From: Rickettsiales bacterium
Lineage (GTDB): Bacteria > Pseudomonadota > Alphaproteobacteria > Rickettsiales > JALZUV01
DNA: 14,796 bases
Direction of reading: 5' to 3'
Assembly: GCA_023301245.1 (NCBI GenBank)
Contig: JALZUV010000244.1
Location: 1-14,796 of the forward strand
Notes under the pieces: generated by a model
What the model saw: only the letters and a program-made list of their open reading frames with translations
Told to the model about the DNA's origin: nothing
Databases searched by the model: none
Position numbers and translations under genes: made by a program
In this document: piece by piece, positions 1 to 6,860 of the stretch
Layout: every line of letters begins with the position of its first letter
Numbering within the stretch: the stretch's first letter is position 1

Positions 1-296
1 CTGGTCATACCTTGATGGAGGAAACGAGCTTCGTCGCCTACATGTTCTGCCACCATCGTCAAAAATGCAATCACATCATGCTTGGTTGTTTTTTCAATAT
101 CATCGGCGCGCTCAACGTCTTTGGTCGTAAATACCTCAGGGGCATTCGCCCAAATAGCATCTGCCGAGCTTTGCGGAATCGTACCAATTTCGGCCATCGC
201 AGAAGCGGCGTGCGCTTCAATTTCGAACCAAATACGGAATTTATTTTCTGGCGACCAAATCGCCACCATGTCGGGGTGTGAGTATCTAGGAATCAT
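1..296 (-). CDS. purB: Adenylosuccinate lyase, N-terminal part (cut by window edge)
   Basis: The minus strand from 296 reads M-I-P-R-Y-S-H-P-D-M-V-A-I-W and continues open to the left edge (98 full codons). This is the typical start of bacterial PurB. Further in, the stretch K-H-D-V-I-A-F-L-T and, at the edge, F-L-H-Q-G-M-T match the family; the latter is the beginning of the conserved HQGMTSSD loop. PurB is a cytosolic homotetramer of the fumarase/aspartase superfamily. It releases fumarate from SAICAR and from adenylosuccinate in purine synthesis. The catalytic residues and signature loop lie outside the window. The ATG at 296 is the first Met of the family and has no Shine-Dalgarno sequence. 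It sits six bases after a -10 box, so the transcript may be leaderless. The nearest upstream gene on the same strand is an MscS-type channel 82 bases away, so purB probably has its own promoter. Confidence 0.93.
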   Translation of the reverse strand, partial: MIPRYSHPDMVAIWSPENKFRIWFEIEAHAASAMAEIGTIPQSSADAIWANAPEVFTTKDVERADDIEKTTKHDVIAFLTMVAEHVGDEARFLHQGMT

Positions 297-302
297 GGGC
301 GG

Positions 303-331
303 GTTATAGGCATACTAATCTAACAGTGCAA
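303..331 (-). promoter_or_regulatory. Promoter of purB, placing +1 on the ATG
   Basis: Read on the minus strand, TTGCAC (331-326), a 17-base spacer and TATAAC (308-303) form a good sigma70-type promoter. The last base of the -10 box is seven positions before the A of the purB ATG. Normal spacing therefore puts transcription start at or next to the start codon. There is no room for a ribosome binding site. The boxes are seen directly; their use is inferred. Confidence 0.6.
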
Positions 332-378
332 GTTAGAACCGCTGGAGTTTTTTGAATATTCAAATTTTCGTGCAAAAA

Positions 379-1314
379 TTAGATATTCTTCAGCTCGCTA
401 ATATTTTTAATATGAACATCTTGCTGCGGATAGGGGATATGAATATTATTCTCTTTAAATTTCCGATGAATCTCTAGCATCACTTTGCTTTGCGACTTGT
501 AACGACCCGCAGTTACATCCTCAATCCAAAAGAATAATAACAGCCTAATCGAACTGTCACCCCATTGGCGCAAGAAAACTTCTGGCGCAGGATAGGTCGC
601 ACACAGCTCATATTCTTTCGCTGCCTGTAGCATGATCTCCATCGCTTTTTCTACATCGGTTCCGTAAGCAACGCCCACGGGAATATCCACCCGCGCACGC
701 TTGTTAGAATAGGTCCAGTTAATCACACGACTCGTGATGAAATCTTCATTCGGAATCATAATCTCACGGCTATCGAGCGTTTCAATGAGCGTAAAACGCG
801 CACCTGTACGACGGATAAAACCTGTTATGCCATCATTAAGTTCAATTAAATCTTCTTCCTCGACCGATTTTTCGAGCAGTAAAATAAGACCACTCATGAA
901 GTTGGAGGCAATTTTCTGCAAACCAAAACCCAAACCAATACCAAGCGCTCCACTAAAAACGGTTAGCACGGTAAGGTCGATACCTATCACATCGAGAGTG
1001 AGCAAGAAGGCGACCACATAAATAAGAATCTGCGCGACCTTCACAATCAGTGTGCGCGTGCTTGAACGGATGGTGCGTATTTTTGAAACTTTACGTTCAA
1101 TCAACTCAACCAGCAATGCCGCCAGCCAAAAGGCGATGACAATAATTAAAATACCTTTGGTAATATCGTAAAGCGTCAAATCAACATCCGCTGCATGCAG
1201 CGATAGGCTTTCGTGCTCTAAAAACGAAATAGGCTTATCTAGCCAGCCCTGCATAGCCGCTAAGACAATGCCGATAAGACCCAGTAATATACTCCATTTA
1301 AATAAGCGACGCAT
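379..1314 (-). CDS. MscS-family mechanosensitive ion channel
   Basis: This is a small-conductance mechanosensitive channel protein of the inner membrane. It relieves turgor on osmotic downshock, or acts as a related small-solute channel. From the GTG at 1317 it is 312 residues, from the ATG at 1314 it is 311. Three hydrophobic stretches are clear, at about 7-23, 53-71 and 89-108. They are followed by the pore-lining helix with the Gly/Ala pattern G-A-L-G-I-G-L-G-F-G-L-Q (about 123-134) and N-F-M-S-G-L-I-L-L-L-E (139-149). Both are hallmarks of the family. After this come the beta domain (about 155-215) and the C-terminal alpha/beta domain. The length is close to E. coli MscS (286), with a longer first loop. 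I prefer the ATG at 1314 over the GTG directly before it; neither has a clear Shine-Dalgarno. It follows the DNA glycosylase gene by about 20 bases on the same strand, so the two may be co-transcribed. The family is certain, the exact channel type is not. Confidence 0.9.
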   Translation of the reverse strand: MRRLFKWSILLGLIGIVLAAMQGWLDKPISFLEHESLSLHAADVDLTLYDITKGILIIVIAFWLAALLVELIERKVSKIRTIRSSTRTLIVKVAQILIYVVAFLLTLDVIGIDLTVLTVFSGALGIGLGFGLQKIASNFMSGLILLLEKSVEEEDLIELNDGITGFIRRTGARFTLIETLDSREIMIPNEDFITSRVINWTYSNKRARVDIPVGVAYGTDVEKAMEIMLQAAKEYELCATYPAPEVFLRQWGDSSIRLLLFFWIEDVTAGRYKSQSKVMLEIHRKFKENNIHIPYPQQDVHIKNISELKNI

Positions 1315-1337
1315 CACGCTAGTGTAGATGCAATATT

Positions 1338-1970
1338 CTAATATTCAACCGTGATATCATCCAATGAACGCCAAAGATACCATGTGGCGACCGACCGCCA
1401 CGGTTGCCACATTTCGGCTAGCTTCGCCACTTCGGGCAAAGGCTTGCGTTCGCCGCCATGATAATGTTTCGCCACGCCATTAAGCAACCCCACATCGCCC
1501 AAGGGCAGCAGGTTTGGCCGCAGTAGATGAAACATCAAGAACATCTCTGCTGTCCATATGCCAATGCCTTTAATTTGAGTCACATCTTTGACGACCTCTT
1601 CATCTGTCATCTGCTGCCATTCATGCTCTGGAGATGAACGTGTAAGGAAAAATTCAGCCAGCGAATGTAAGTAGCTAACCTTCATACGCGAATAACCACA
1701 AGCGCGTAAAGTTTCTTCGGAAAGCGCCGCAATGATGGGGGGCGCTAGTTGATGCTCGCACGCCTCTTCCAACCTGCCCCATATTGCCGCCGCCGCCTTC
1801 ACTGATATTTGCTGCCCTGTGATTGAACGCAGCAATGTTTGAAACGGATCTTTACGGCTTTCAATGCATTCATTGGGAAAATGCGCGATGATTTTTGCCA
1901 TCATCGCATCATTAGCTGATAATTCATCGATGGCTTGTTGCCAGTAAGGTGGACATTGTGCTTGTGTCAT
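1338..1970 (-). CDS. alkA: DNA-3-methyladenine glycosylase II (AlkA-type, HhH-GPD)
   Basis: This is a base-excision repair glycosylase that removes alkylated bases such as 3-methyladenine. The 210 residues show the HhH-GPD fold. A helix near 50-58 carries S-I-T-G-Q-Q-I-S-V, typical of the AlkA group. The helix-hairpin-helix is at 130-145 (I-K-G-I-G-I-W-T-A-E-M-F). The Gly/Pro-rich loop ends in the catalytic Asp159 (L-P-L-G-D-V-G). There is no Lys at the bifunctional position and no C-terminal Cys4 iron-sulfur cluster, so this is a monofunctional AlkA/Mag1-like enzyme and not Nth or MutY. The protein lacks the extra N-terminal domain of E. coli AlkA (282 residues), as is usual for the short form. 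It is divergent from fumC across 45 bases and lies upstream of the channel gene. Confidence 0.92.
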   Translation of the reverse strand: MTQAQCPPYWQQAIDELSANDAMMAKIIAHFPNECIESRKDPFQTLLRSITGQQISVKAAAAIWGRLEEACEHQLAPPIIAALSEETLRACGYSRMKVSYLHSLAEFFLTRSSPEHEWQQMTDEEVVKDVTQIKGIGIWTAEMFLMFHLLRPNLLPLGDVGLLNGVAKHYHGGERKPLPEVAKLAEMWQPWRSVATWYLWRSLDDITVEY

Positions 1971-2015
1971 GCTTAAACCATTTATCGAATAGACTGCCTA
2001 AAAGGAAATGATATT

Positions 2016-3410
2016 ATGACCAGCACCCGTACCGAATCTGATAGTTTTGGCGAATTAAACGTCCCTGCCGATAAACATTGGGGAGCGCAAACACAGCGCA
2101 GCTTAATGAATTTTGAAATTGGCACCGAAACTATGCCCAAGCCGCTAATCCGCGCGCTCGGTGTGTTGAAGGGCGCAGCCGCTACCGTGAATATGGATAT
2201 TGCAGGCCTCGATAAAACCATTGGCGCGAATATCGTAAAAGCCGCCGCCGAAGTGGCAGCGGGTAAATGGGATGATAACTTTCCGCTAGTGGTATGGCAG
2301 ACGGGATCAGGCACGCAAACGAACATGAATAGTAACGAGGTTATCTCAAACCGCGCAATTGAAATGATGGGCGGCACTATCGGCAGCAAAACGCCCGTTC
2401 ATCCCAATGACCATGTAAATATGGGGCAATCATCTAACGACACCTTCCCCACCGCTATGCATATTGCCGCGGTTGAGCAAATTGAACATACACTAAAGCC
2501 CGCCATCAAAGGCATGCATGATATGCTAGCGGCGAAGGTGAAACAGTTTGATGGCATCATCAAAATTGGTCGTACGCATTTGCAGGATGCTACGCCTATT
2601 ACATTAAGCCAAGAGTTCTCGGCCTATGTCGCACAGATGGAATATGCACTGGAGCGTATTGAAAGCGCCATGCCGCGCATGTTGAACTTGGCGCAGGGCG
2701 GTACTGCCGTAGGTACAGGTATCAACAGCACCAAAGGCTTTGGCGAAGCATTCGCAAAAGAAGTAGCGAAAGTAACGGGCATCCCATTCAAAACCGCGCC
2801 CAATAAATTTGAAGCATTGGCCGCGCATGATGCATTCGTTGAATTTTCAGGGGTGCTCAACACTATCGCCTGCGGCTTGATGAAAATCGCCCATGATATT
2901 CGTATGTTAGGCTCTGGCCCGCGTTGCGGCTTGGGCGAATTGCAATTACCTGAAAACGAACCAGGTAGCTCCATCATGCCGGGCAAAGTAAACCCCACGC
3001 AATGCGAAGCGCTCACCATGATTGCCGCGCAAGTAATGGGTAACCACACTACTATTACTGTCAGCGGTAGTAACGGCCATTTTGAATTGAACGTGTTCAA
3101 ACCCGTGATGGCTTATAACCTGCTACAATCTATCCGCCTGATTACCGATGGCTGTAAGAGCTTCACCAAAAACTGCCTTGATGGTTTAGAAGCCAATGTA
3201 GAGCGTATCGAAAAATTACGTGATGAATCGCTGATGCTCGTCACTGCACTTAACCCGCATATTGGTTACGATAACGCGACTAAAATTGCTAAAAAAGCGC
3301 ATAAAGATGGCAGCACATTAAAAGCCTCGGCATTAGCACTAGAACTCCTAACCGAAGAACAGTTCGACGAATGGGTGAAACCAGAACTGATGGTAGGACC
3401 TAAAGGCTGA
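2016..3410 (+). CDS. fumC: Fumarate hydratase class II
   Basis: FumC is the iron-free, homotetrameric fumarase of the TCA cycle, interconverting fumarate and L-malate in the cytosol. The 464 residues compare with 467 in E. coli, and alignment is almost residue for residue. G-R-T-H-L-Q-D-A-T-P carries His188. The superfamily signature G-S-S-I-M-P-G-K-V-N-P (317-327) contains Ser318, Lys324 and Asn326. T-G-S-G-T (96-100) and S-S-N-D (139-142) form the other two parts of the composite active site. The start is supported by AAAGGAAA at 2001-2008, with seven bases to the ATG. The gene is complete. A nucleosidase follows after eight bases on the same strand, which suggests a two-gene transcript. 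A possible promoter (TTGTGT near 1962, TCGAAT near 1985) overlaps the start of the divergent glycosylase gene. Confidence 0.97.
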   Translation: MTSTRTESDSFGELNVPADKHWGAQTQRSLMNFEIGTETMPKPLIRALGVLKGAAATVNMDIAGLDKTIGANIVKAAAEVAAGKWDDNFPLVVWQTGSGTQTNMNSNEVISNRAIEMMGGTIGSKTPVHPNDHVNMGQSSNDTFPTAMHIAAVEQIEHTLKPAIKGMHDMLAAKVKQFDGIIKIGRTHLQDATPITLSQEFSAYVAQMEYALERIESAMPRMLNLAQGGTAVGTGINSTKGFGEAFAKEVAKVTGIPFKTAPNKFEALAAHDAFVEFSGVLNTIACGLMKIAHDIRMLGSGPRCGLGELQLPENEPGSSIMPGKVNPTQCEALTMIAAQVMGNHTTITVSGSNGHFELNVFKPVMAYNLLQSIRLITDGCKSFTKNCLDGLEANVERIEKLRDESLMLVTALNPHIGYDNATKIAKKAHKDGSTLKASALALELLTEEQFDEWVKPELMVGPKG

Positions 3411-3418
3411 AAGTAAAA

Positions 3419-4006
3419 ATGATGCCCAATGATATTTTGCTTGTCATGGCACTCGAAGAAGAAAGCCTTGGGCGTGTTGAGCAAGCAGGGTTTGACGTTA
3501 TTTACACAAAAATAGGCAAAGTAAATGCCGCCTACAAACTCACTCAAGCAATTTTTGACAGAAAACATAAGGGTAAAGAAACCAAGCTCGTCATTAATTT
3601 AGGAACGGCTGGGAGCCATCTATTTAACAGAGGGACATTGGTGGCGTGCCATCAATTTGTCCAACGAGATATGGATGGCACAAAACTGGGGTTTGACTAT
3701 GGTAAAACTCCCTATGACGATACTCCATTAGTGATTGAACATCAGAAGCTTAGCACTGATATTCAACAAGCAGGCATATGTGGAAGCGGCGATAGTTTTG
3801 AGTCAGGTAAACCTAAAATAACATGCGATGTGCTAGATATGGAAGCCTATGCTTTAGCCAAAGTATGTAAAGAAGAGGCAATCAATTTCGGGGCGATTAA
3901 ATACATCACCGATGGAGCAGATAATAACGCCGCCTCCGATTGGCAGTCGGCATTAAACGATGCTTCCTATGCACTAAGTGAAGTCGCGAAAAATATAAAA
4001 ATCTAA
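3419..4006 (+). CDS. MTA/SAH nucleosidase-like protein (phosphorylase superfamily)
   Basis: This is a likely N-glycosidase of the PNP/UDP phosphorylase superfamily, closest in pattern to 5'-methylthioadenosine/S-adenosylhomocysteine nucleosidase. Four signs are visible. Near the N-terminus M-A-L-E-E-E-S carries the glutamate equivalent to E. coli Glu12 (here about Glu15). L-G-T-A-G-S (61-66) is the ribose-binding turn. L-D-M-E-A-Y-A (139-145) has the substrate-binding Met-Glu pair. I-T-D-G-A-D (163-168) carries the catalytic Asp165, matching the I-S-D motif. At 195 residues it is shorter than E. coli MTAN (232), mainly in the middle loops. It could therefore belong to a divergent nucleosidase subgroup with another purine or futalosine-like substrate. 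It begins eight bases after fumC with only a weak ribosome site, suggesting translational coupling. The alternative start is the second ATG at 3422. It ends seven bases before the convergent hldD. Confidence 0.8.
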   Translation: MMPNDILLVMALEEESLGRVEQAGFDVIYTKIGKVNAAYKLTQAIFDRKHKGKETKLVINLGTAGSHLFNRGTLVACHQFVQRDMDGTKLGFDYGKTPYDDTPLVIEHQKLSTDIQQAGICGSGDSFESGKPKITCDVLDMEAYALAKVCKEEAINFGAIKYITDGADNNAASDWQSALNDASYALSEVAKNIKI

Positions 4007-4013
4007 TTGGCCG

Positions 4014-5006
4014 CTAAAGGTATTTATCGTCTTTGCTTAGGTAGCTTTTAATATAATCATCAATGCCTTGGTCTAAATCTAAAATCGGACGATCATAGCC
4101 GATAGATTGTAAGCGGCTAATATCGGCTTCCGTCTTATATTGATACTGGCTTTCGACGTTACTTGGCATATCGACATATTTAATATTAGGCTCTTTATCG
4201 AGCGCTTTAAAGACAGCACTGGCCAGCTCTTCAAAGCTACGAGCTTTGCCACTTCCCGCGTTAAATAACCCACTTTTATCGGGGTTATCGAGAAACCATT
4301 CCAGCATATGAATCGCATCGTCAACATGCATAAAGTCGCGCAATTGTGCACCATCAGCATAATCAGGATTTTTCGATTTAAATAATTTCACGGGAGCACC
4401 TGAAGCCGCTTCTTCGTATATTTTTAGCGCCACAGAACGGCAATCTTTTTTGTGATATTCGTTAGGGCCATAGATGTTGAAAAAGCGTAACCCCACCCAT
4501 TGCGGTGTCACGGGTTCATCACGTTTTTCCGCCGCTGATATATGCATATCGAACAATTTTTTACTCCACCCATTAGGGTTTAGCGGGCGTAAATTGCGTT
4601 GATATTCTGTGTCTTCTGTATCGTTAAAGCCGTGACTTCCATCACCATACACCTCGTAAGACGACCCATAGATAAAGCGCACGCCACTTTCAGCACACCA
4701 ACGCCATACCAGTAATGGCAGGTTATGATTAGCTTCTAAAATAGATTCAACATCCGATTCAATCGACGAAGTAATGCCGCCAAGGTGGTACACTATTTCC
4801 ACTTCATCGCCATAGCTTTCAAGCCAATAGAAAAGATCGGTTGGGTGAACAATTTCATCCACGGGTACACGCACGAGGTTGTTCCATTTATCGCCTTCGC
4901 CAAATTTATCGACGATTACAATCCGATGCGAACCACGCTCAGCAAGGCGCTTTGCGAGGTTTGAGCCAAGGAAGCCTGCGCCTCCGATAATGAGTATAAT
5001 TTTCAT
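4014..5006 (-). CDS. hldD: ADP-L-glycero-D-manno-heptose-6-epimerase (HldD), catalytic Tyr replaced
   Basis: HldD epimerises ADP-D-glycero- to ADP-L-glycero-beta-D-manno-heptose, the last step in making the LPS inner-core precursor. The 330 residues form an extended SDR. The dinucleotide motif is G-G-A-G-F-L-G (8-14). Y-G-S-S-Y carries Ser115/116. The substrate side has R-F-F-N-I-Y-G-P (174-181) followed by H-K-K with Lys186/187. G-S-G-K-A-R-S-F and Q-Y-Q-Y-K-T-E-A-D near the C-terminus are characteristic of HldD and not of other sugar epimerases. The usual catalytic Y-x-x-x-K appears as N-G-W-S-K: Asn145 (codon AAT, 4574-4572) stands where Tyr140 of E. coli lies, while Lys149 is kept. It could be a sequencing error, a dead copy or a shifted activity; the frame and length are intact. 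The start ATG lies six bases after a TATAAT box, so there is no normal leader. No other LPS genes are nearby. Confidence 0.85.
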   Translation of the reverse strand: MKIILIIGGAGFLGSNLAKRLAERGSHRIVIVDKFGEGDKWNNLVRVPVDEIVHPTDLFYWLESYGDEVEIVYHLGGITSSIESDVESILEANHNLPLLVWRWCAESGVRFIYGSSYEVYGDGSHGFNDTEDTEYQRNLRPLNPNGWSKKLFDMHISAAEKRDEPVTPQWVGLRFFNIYGPNEYHKKDCRSVALKIYEEAASGAPVKLFKSKNPDYADGAQLRDFMHVDDAIHMLEWFLDNPDKSGLFNAGSGKARSFEELASAVFKALDKEPNIKYVDMPSNVESQYQYKTEADISRLQSIGYDRPILDLDQGIDDYIKSYLSKDDKYL

Positions 5007-5012
5007 AACCCC

Positions 5013-5018
5013 ATTATA
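5013..5018 (-). promoter_or_regulatory. -10 box of hldD, leaderless arrangement
   Basis: On the minus strand TATAAT (5018-5013) is followed by G-G-G-G-T-T and then the hldD ATG. The calculated start of transcription falls on the A of the ATG. The -35 side at about 5041-5036 is poor (TTCTTC). The GGGG could act as a very close ribosome site if transcription started further upstream. Confidence 0.5.
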
Positions 5019-5126
5019 GCGTAAAAAGCGTTAAAGAAGAATGAATGCCGCTTATCGTTCTCAAACAGCGCTAGGTTTTTCATGGATAGTGCTATCAAGG
5101 GGTTTTATTATCTAAATCACTCATCT

Positions 5127-5135
5127 TGCTATGAT
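5127..5135 (+). promoter_or_regulatory. Extended -10 promoter for the CBU_0592-like/ubiK pair
   Basis: TGC followed by TATGAT (5130-5135) is an extended -10 element. No convincing -35 box is seen. It lies about 28 bases before the ATG at 5164, giving a leader of about 22 bases. This is the only good -10 candidate on the plus strand in the 157-base gap between hldD and the next gene. Confidence 0.4.
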
Positions 5136-5163
5136 AGCGGTTTAAGGTTAGAAAATAGTTCAG

Positions 5164-5424
5164 ATGGATTTATTGTTCGATATTGTTGGCACGATTGGCG
5201 TTATTTGCTGCCTCGCCGCCTTTTACCTTGTGCAATCGGGCAAGGTAACCCCGCAGCAAATGCTCTACCCGCTTTTAAATTTGGTCGGAGCGATATTGCT
5301 ATTTATTTCCCTCATGTGGAGTTGGAATACTCCTTCTGTAATAATCGAAATCGCTTGGATTGCGATTAGTGTCTATGGTATTGTGGGCATCTTAAAGGAG
5401 CGTAAAAATAATGCAGAAAAATAA
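5164..5424 (+). CDS. CBU_0592-like small membrane protein
   Basis: This is an 86-residue integral membrane protein with three hydrophobic segments, at about 5-22, 33-51 and 57-77. A charged C-terminal end follows (K-E-R-K-N-N-A-E-K). The pattern resembles the CBU_0592-like family: a Gly-rich first helix, then L-Y-P-L-L-N-L-V-G-A, then a third helix starting P-S-V-I-I-E-I-A-W. The Gln/Tyr-x-Leu-Leu-Asn-Leu-x-Gly-Ala motif opening the second helix is the most telling part. The biochemical role of the family is not known to me. The ATG at 5164 has only a weak ribosome site. The 3' end overlaps the start of the ubiK-like gene by 14 bases and contains that gene's Shine-Dalgarno, so the two are coupled. 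Confidence 0.75.
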   Translation: MDLLFDIVGTIGVICCLAAFYLVQSGKVTPQQMLYPLLNLVGAILLFISLMWSWNTPSVIIEIAWIAISVYGIVGILKERKNNAEK

Positions 5425-5689
5425 CCCGTTTTTTGATGATATCGCAAAAATGGCCACTGGTGCGGCTAGCAGCTTGCTAGAGATGCGCCATGAAGTGGAA
5501 AAAATAGTGCAACAGCAGTTTGAAAAACTCTCAAGCAAGATGGATTTTGTCACACGCGAAGAGTTTGAAGTAGTACGCGACATGGCACAAAAAGCACGCG
5601 AAGAGAATGCACTTTTACGCAAAGAAATCAGCATGTTGAAACCCAAGAAAACCCCTGCCGCCAAAAAGGCCGCGCCGAAGAAAAAATAA
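5411..5689 (+). CDS. ubiK: UbiK/BMFP-domain accessory factor
   Basis: This 92-residue protein has the layout of the BMFP/UbiK family (formerly DUF526, YqiC). An N-terminal amphipathic segment begins N-P-F-F-D-D-I-A-K. A Gly/Ala-Ser hinge follows (about 17-21). A long charged coiled coil runs from about 23 to 75, containing D-F-V-T-R-E-E-F-E-V-V-R, the family's central motif. The tail is rich in Lys, Ala and Pro. In gammaproteobacteria UbiK helps the aerobic ubiquinone-synthesis complex and forms trimers through the coiled coil. That role here is inferred by homology. AAGGAG at 5395-5400 with ten bases of spacing fixes the ATG at 5411. It overlaps the upstream membrane protein gene by 14 bases. 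No other ubi genes are in the window. Confidence 0.85.
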   Translation: MQKNNPFFDDIAKMATGAASSLLEMRHEVEKIVQQQFEKLSSKMDFVTREEFEVVRDMAQKAREENALLRKEISMLKPKKTPAAKKAAPKKK

Positions 5690-5722
5690 GCTGACCGTCA
5701 TTAAATCGTAACCAAATGAGCC

Positions 5723-5728
5723 TATAGT
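5723..5728 (+). promoter_or_regulatory. Possible -10 box before the His/Cys-rich membrane protein
   Basis: TATAGT lies six bases before the GTG at 5735, so normal spacing places +1 on the GTG. The -35 region is not convincing (TTAAAT near 5701). It is in the 45-base gap after ubiK, so read-through from ubiK is also possible. Confidence 0.3.
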
Positions 5729-5734
5729 GCGAAG

Positions 5735-6721
5735 GTGGATAACTACAGCCAAAATAACATCGCGCCAAATGTAATGGCATCAGCAGCTCATGGATCAGCT
5801 GGCCATGTATGCGGTCCAAGCTGCCAGCATGGTGGCGGGCATGAGCATAACCACAGCACCTTAGGCATGCTATTAATTGGCGCGGGTATTGTTACCGCAG
5901 CCGTCATTGCCGCCCCCTATTTAGCATTTAGCCTCGATTCATTAGGCGCGCTTTCGCATAATGCGGGCACCGACTTAATGATGGCAGAAGGCCAGATTAA
6001 TGCACTTTGCGGCGATGCCATTGTCGAATGGCATTACACACCCGAACAAGAGGCCGAATTAGAATGCATTACCGACACCACAGAATATATGGCCTATCAT
6101 GCCAAAAATGTAGATTCGACCATTGTCGGCTATGCATCATCAGGCTGGGCGGGCAAAGCCGCTAACATGGTTTCAAACATCCCACTCATTGGCGAGTATG
6201 CCTCAAGCAGTGGCATGGCAAATGCTGCCGTTTCGGGAACCATTGGCTTAGGCGGCGCAATTATAGGCCATTACCTAAATAAGAATGACGATGGAACGAG
6301 CTCTATTCGCTGGGGTAACCTTATTAAAACCGCTAGCTTAGTGACGAGCCTATTAGTTGCATCTCCCCTTATTTTTACGGGTATTAGCATGGGCATAACC
6401 GTGATTGGTCATATGGCAGGTTATGGGGCAGAAGTGCTACCGCTTGCAGAAAAATTCGGCTCTGCTTCCGTTGCCACTAAAACTGGAGTTTTAGGCGGCA
6501 TGAGTGTTATTGGCACGCATTTAGCCACCTGCGGTATTCCCGTGGCCAGCACCGCCGCCAGCACCTTCGGCTTTGCACCCGTCGCCACCACCGCTGCCAG
6601 CACTTTAGCCTTTAAAGGCGATAATAAAAATATTAGAAACTCACCAAAGTCCAGCTTCGCCACCCGCGAAACCACCCGCCGCGAAATGCCTCTAACCGGG
6701 CAATATCCCGCGCTATTTTGA
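5735..6721 (+). CDS. Unrecognised membrane protein with His/Cys-rich N-terminus
   Basis: I do not recognise this 328-residue protein. The N-terminal 40 residues are polar and hold a dense cluster of metal-type ligands: His19, His24, Cys26, Cys30, His32, His36, His38 and His40. They are arranged as C-G-P-S-C followed by H-x3-H-x-H-x-H. A strong hydrophobic segment follows at 42-66, then a soluble part of about 95 residues with Cys92 and Cys111. A weaker Gly/Ala hydrophobic stretch lies at 163-181 and a long one at 198-226. The C-terminal third is rich in Ala, Thr and Gly and contains two near-identical 12-residue repeats (269-280 and 282-293). The polar end holds several Arg. It may bind a metal at the membrane, but no known transporter motif is present. 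The start is uncertain: GTG at 5735 keeps the cluster; ATG at 5774 (Met14) would keep it too. Neither has a clear ribosome site. Confidence 0.7.
   Translation: MDNYSQNNIAPNVMASAAHGSAGHVCGPSCQHGGGHEHNHSTLGMLLIGAGIVTAAVIAAPYLAFSLDSLGALSHNAGTDLMMAEGQINALCGDAIVEWHYTPEQEAELECITDTTEYMAYHAKNVDSTIVGYASSGWAGKAANMVSNIPLIGEYASSSGMANAAVSGTIGLGGAIIGHYLNKNDDGTSSIRWGNLIKTASLVTSLLVASPLIFTGISMGITVIGHMAGYGAEVLPLAEKFGSASVATKTGVLGGMSVIGTHLATCGIPVASTAASTFGFAPVATTAASTLAFKGDNKNIRNSPKSSFATRETTRREMPLTGQYPALF
6539..6613 (+). repeat. Tandem 36-base repeat inside the unknown membrane protein
   Basis: Bases 6539-6574 and 6578-6613 encode P-V-A-S-T-A-A-S-T-F-G-F and P-V-A-T-T-A-A-S-T-L-A-F, separated by one Ala codon. 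The base sequences are also close, with differences mostly at third positions. This suggests an internal duplication later kept in frame. Confidence 0.6.
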
Positions 6722-6725
6722 TAAT

Positions 6726-6750
6726 GGCGCAAGAGCGCCCTACCCTTTCA
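6726..6750 (+). terminator. Hairpin just after the unknown membrane protein
   Basis: GGCGC (6726-6730), loop AAGA and GCGCC (6735-6739) form a perfect five-pair GC stem, starting five bases after the stop codon. A pyrimidine-rich stretch with short T runs follows (6740-6754). It fits a weak Rho-independent terminator; the T tract is broken by C and A. Confidence 0.45.
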
Positions 6751-6768
6751 TTTTCATAAAAACAGATT

Positions 6769-6848
6769 GTCATGCTGAACTCGTTTCAGCATCCATTGCA
6801 CGATTAGGAGTAATGTAGAGAAATAGACCCTGAAACAAGTTCAGGGGG
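6769..6848. repeat. REP-like element with two palindromes in inverted orientation
   Basis: Two hairpins bracket about 80 intergenic bases. The first is ATGCTGAA-CTCGT-TTCAGCAT (6772-6792, eight pairs). The second is CCCTGAA-ACAAG-TTCAGGG (6828-6846, seven pairs). The reverse complement of the second closely matches the first: both contain CTGAACTYGTTTCAG. The pair therefore forms an inverted repeat. Elements with the core CTGAA-N5-TTCAG are widespread repeated intergenic units in alphaproteobacteria. Lying between convergent genes, it may also end transcripts from both sides. Copy number cannot be judged from one window. Confidence 0.65.
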
Positions 6849-6860
6849 AAAACTAAATCT

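Noticed and set aside
12..309. Two plus-strand frames at the left edge
   Set aside because: They are antisense to purB, whose N-terminus is clear on the minus strand.
2604..3100. Long minus-strand reading frames opposite fumC
   Set aside because: They lie wholly inside fumC, which is complete and highly conserved. The antisense proteins have no recognisable pattern.
5082..5369. 95-residue plus-strand frame overlapping the CBU_0592-like gene
   Set aside because: It is in another frame over the promoter and the membrane protein, with Cys/Arg/Asn-rich composition and no ribosome site.
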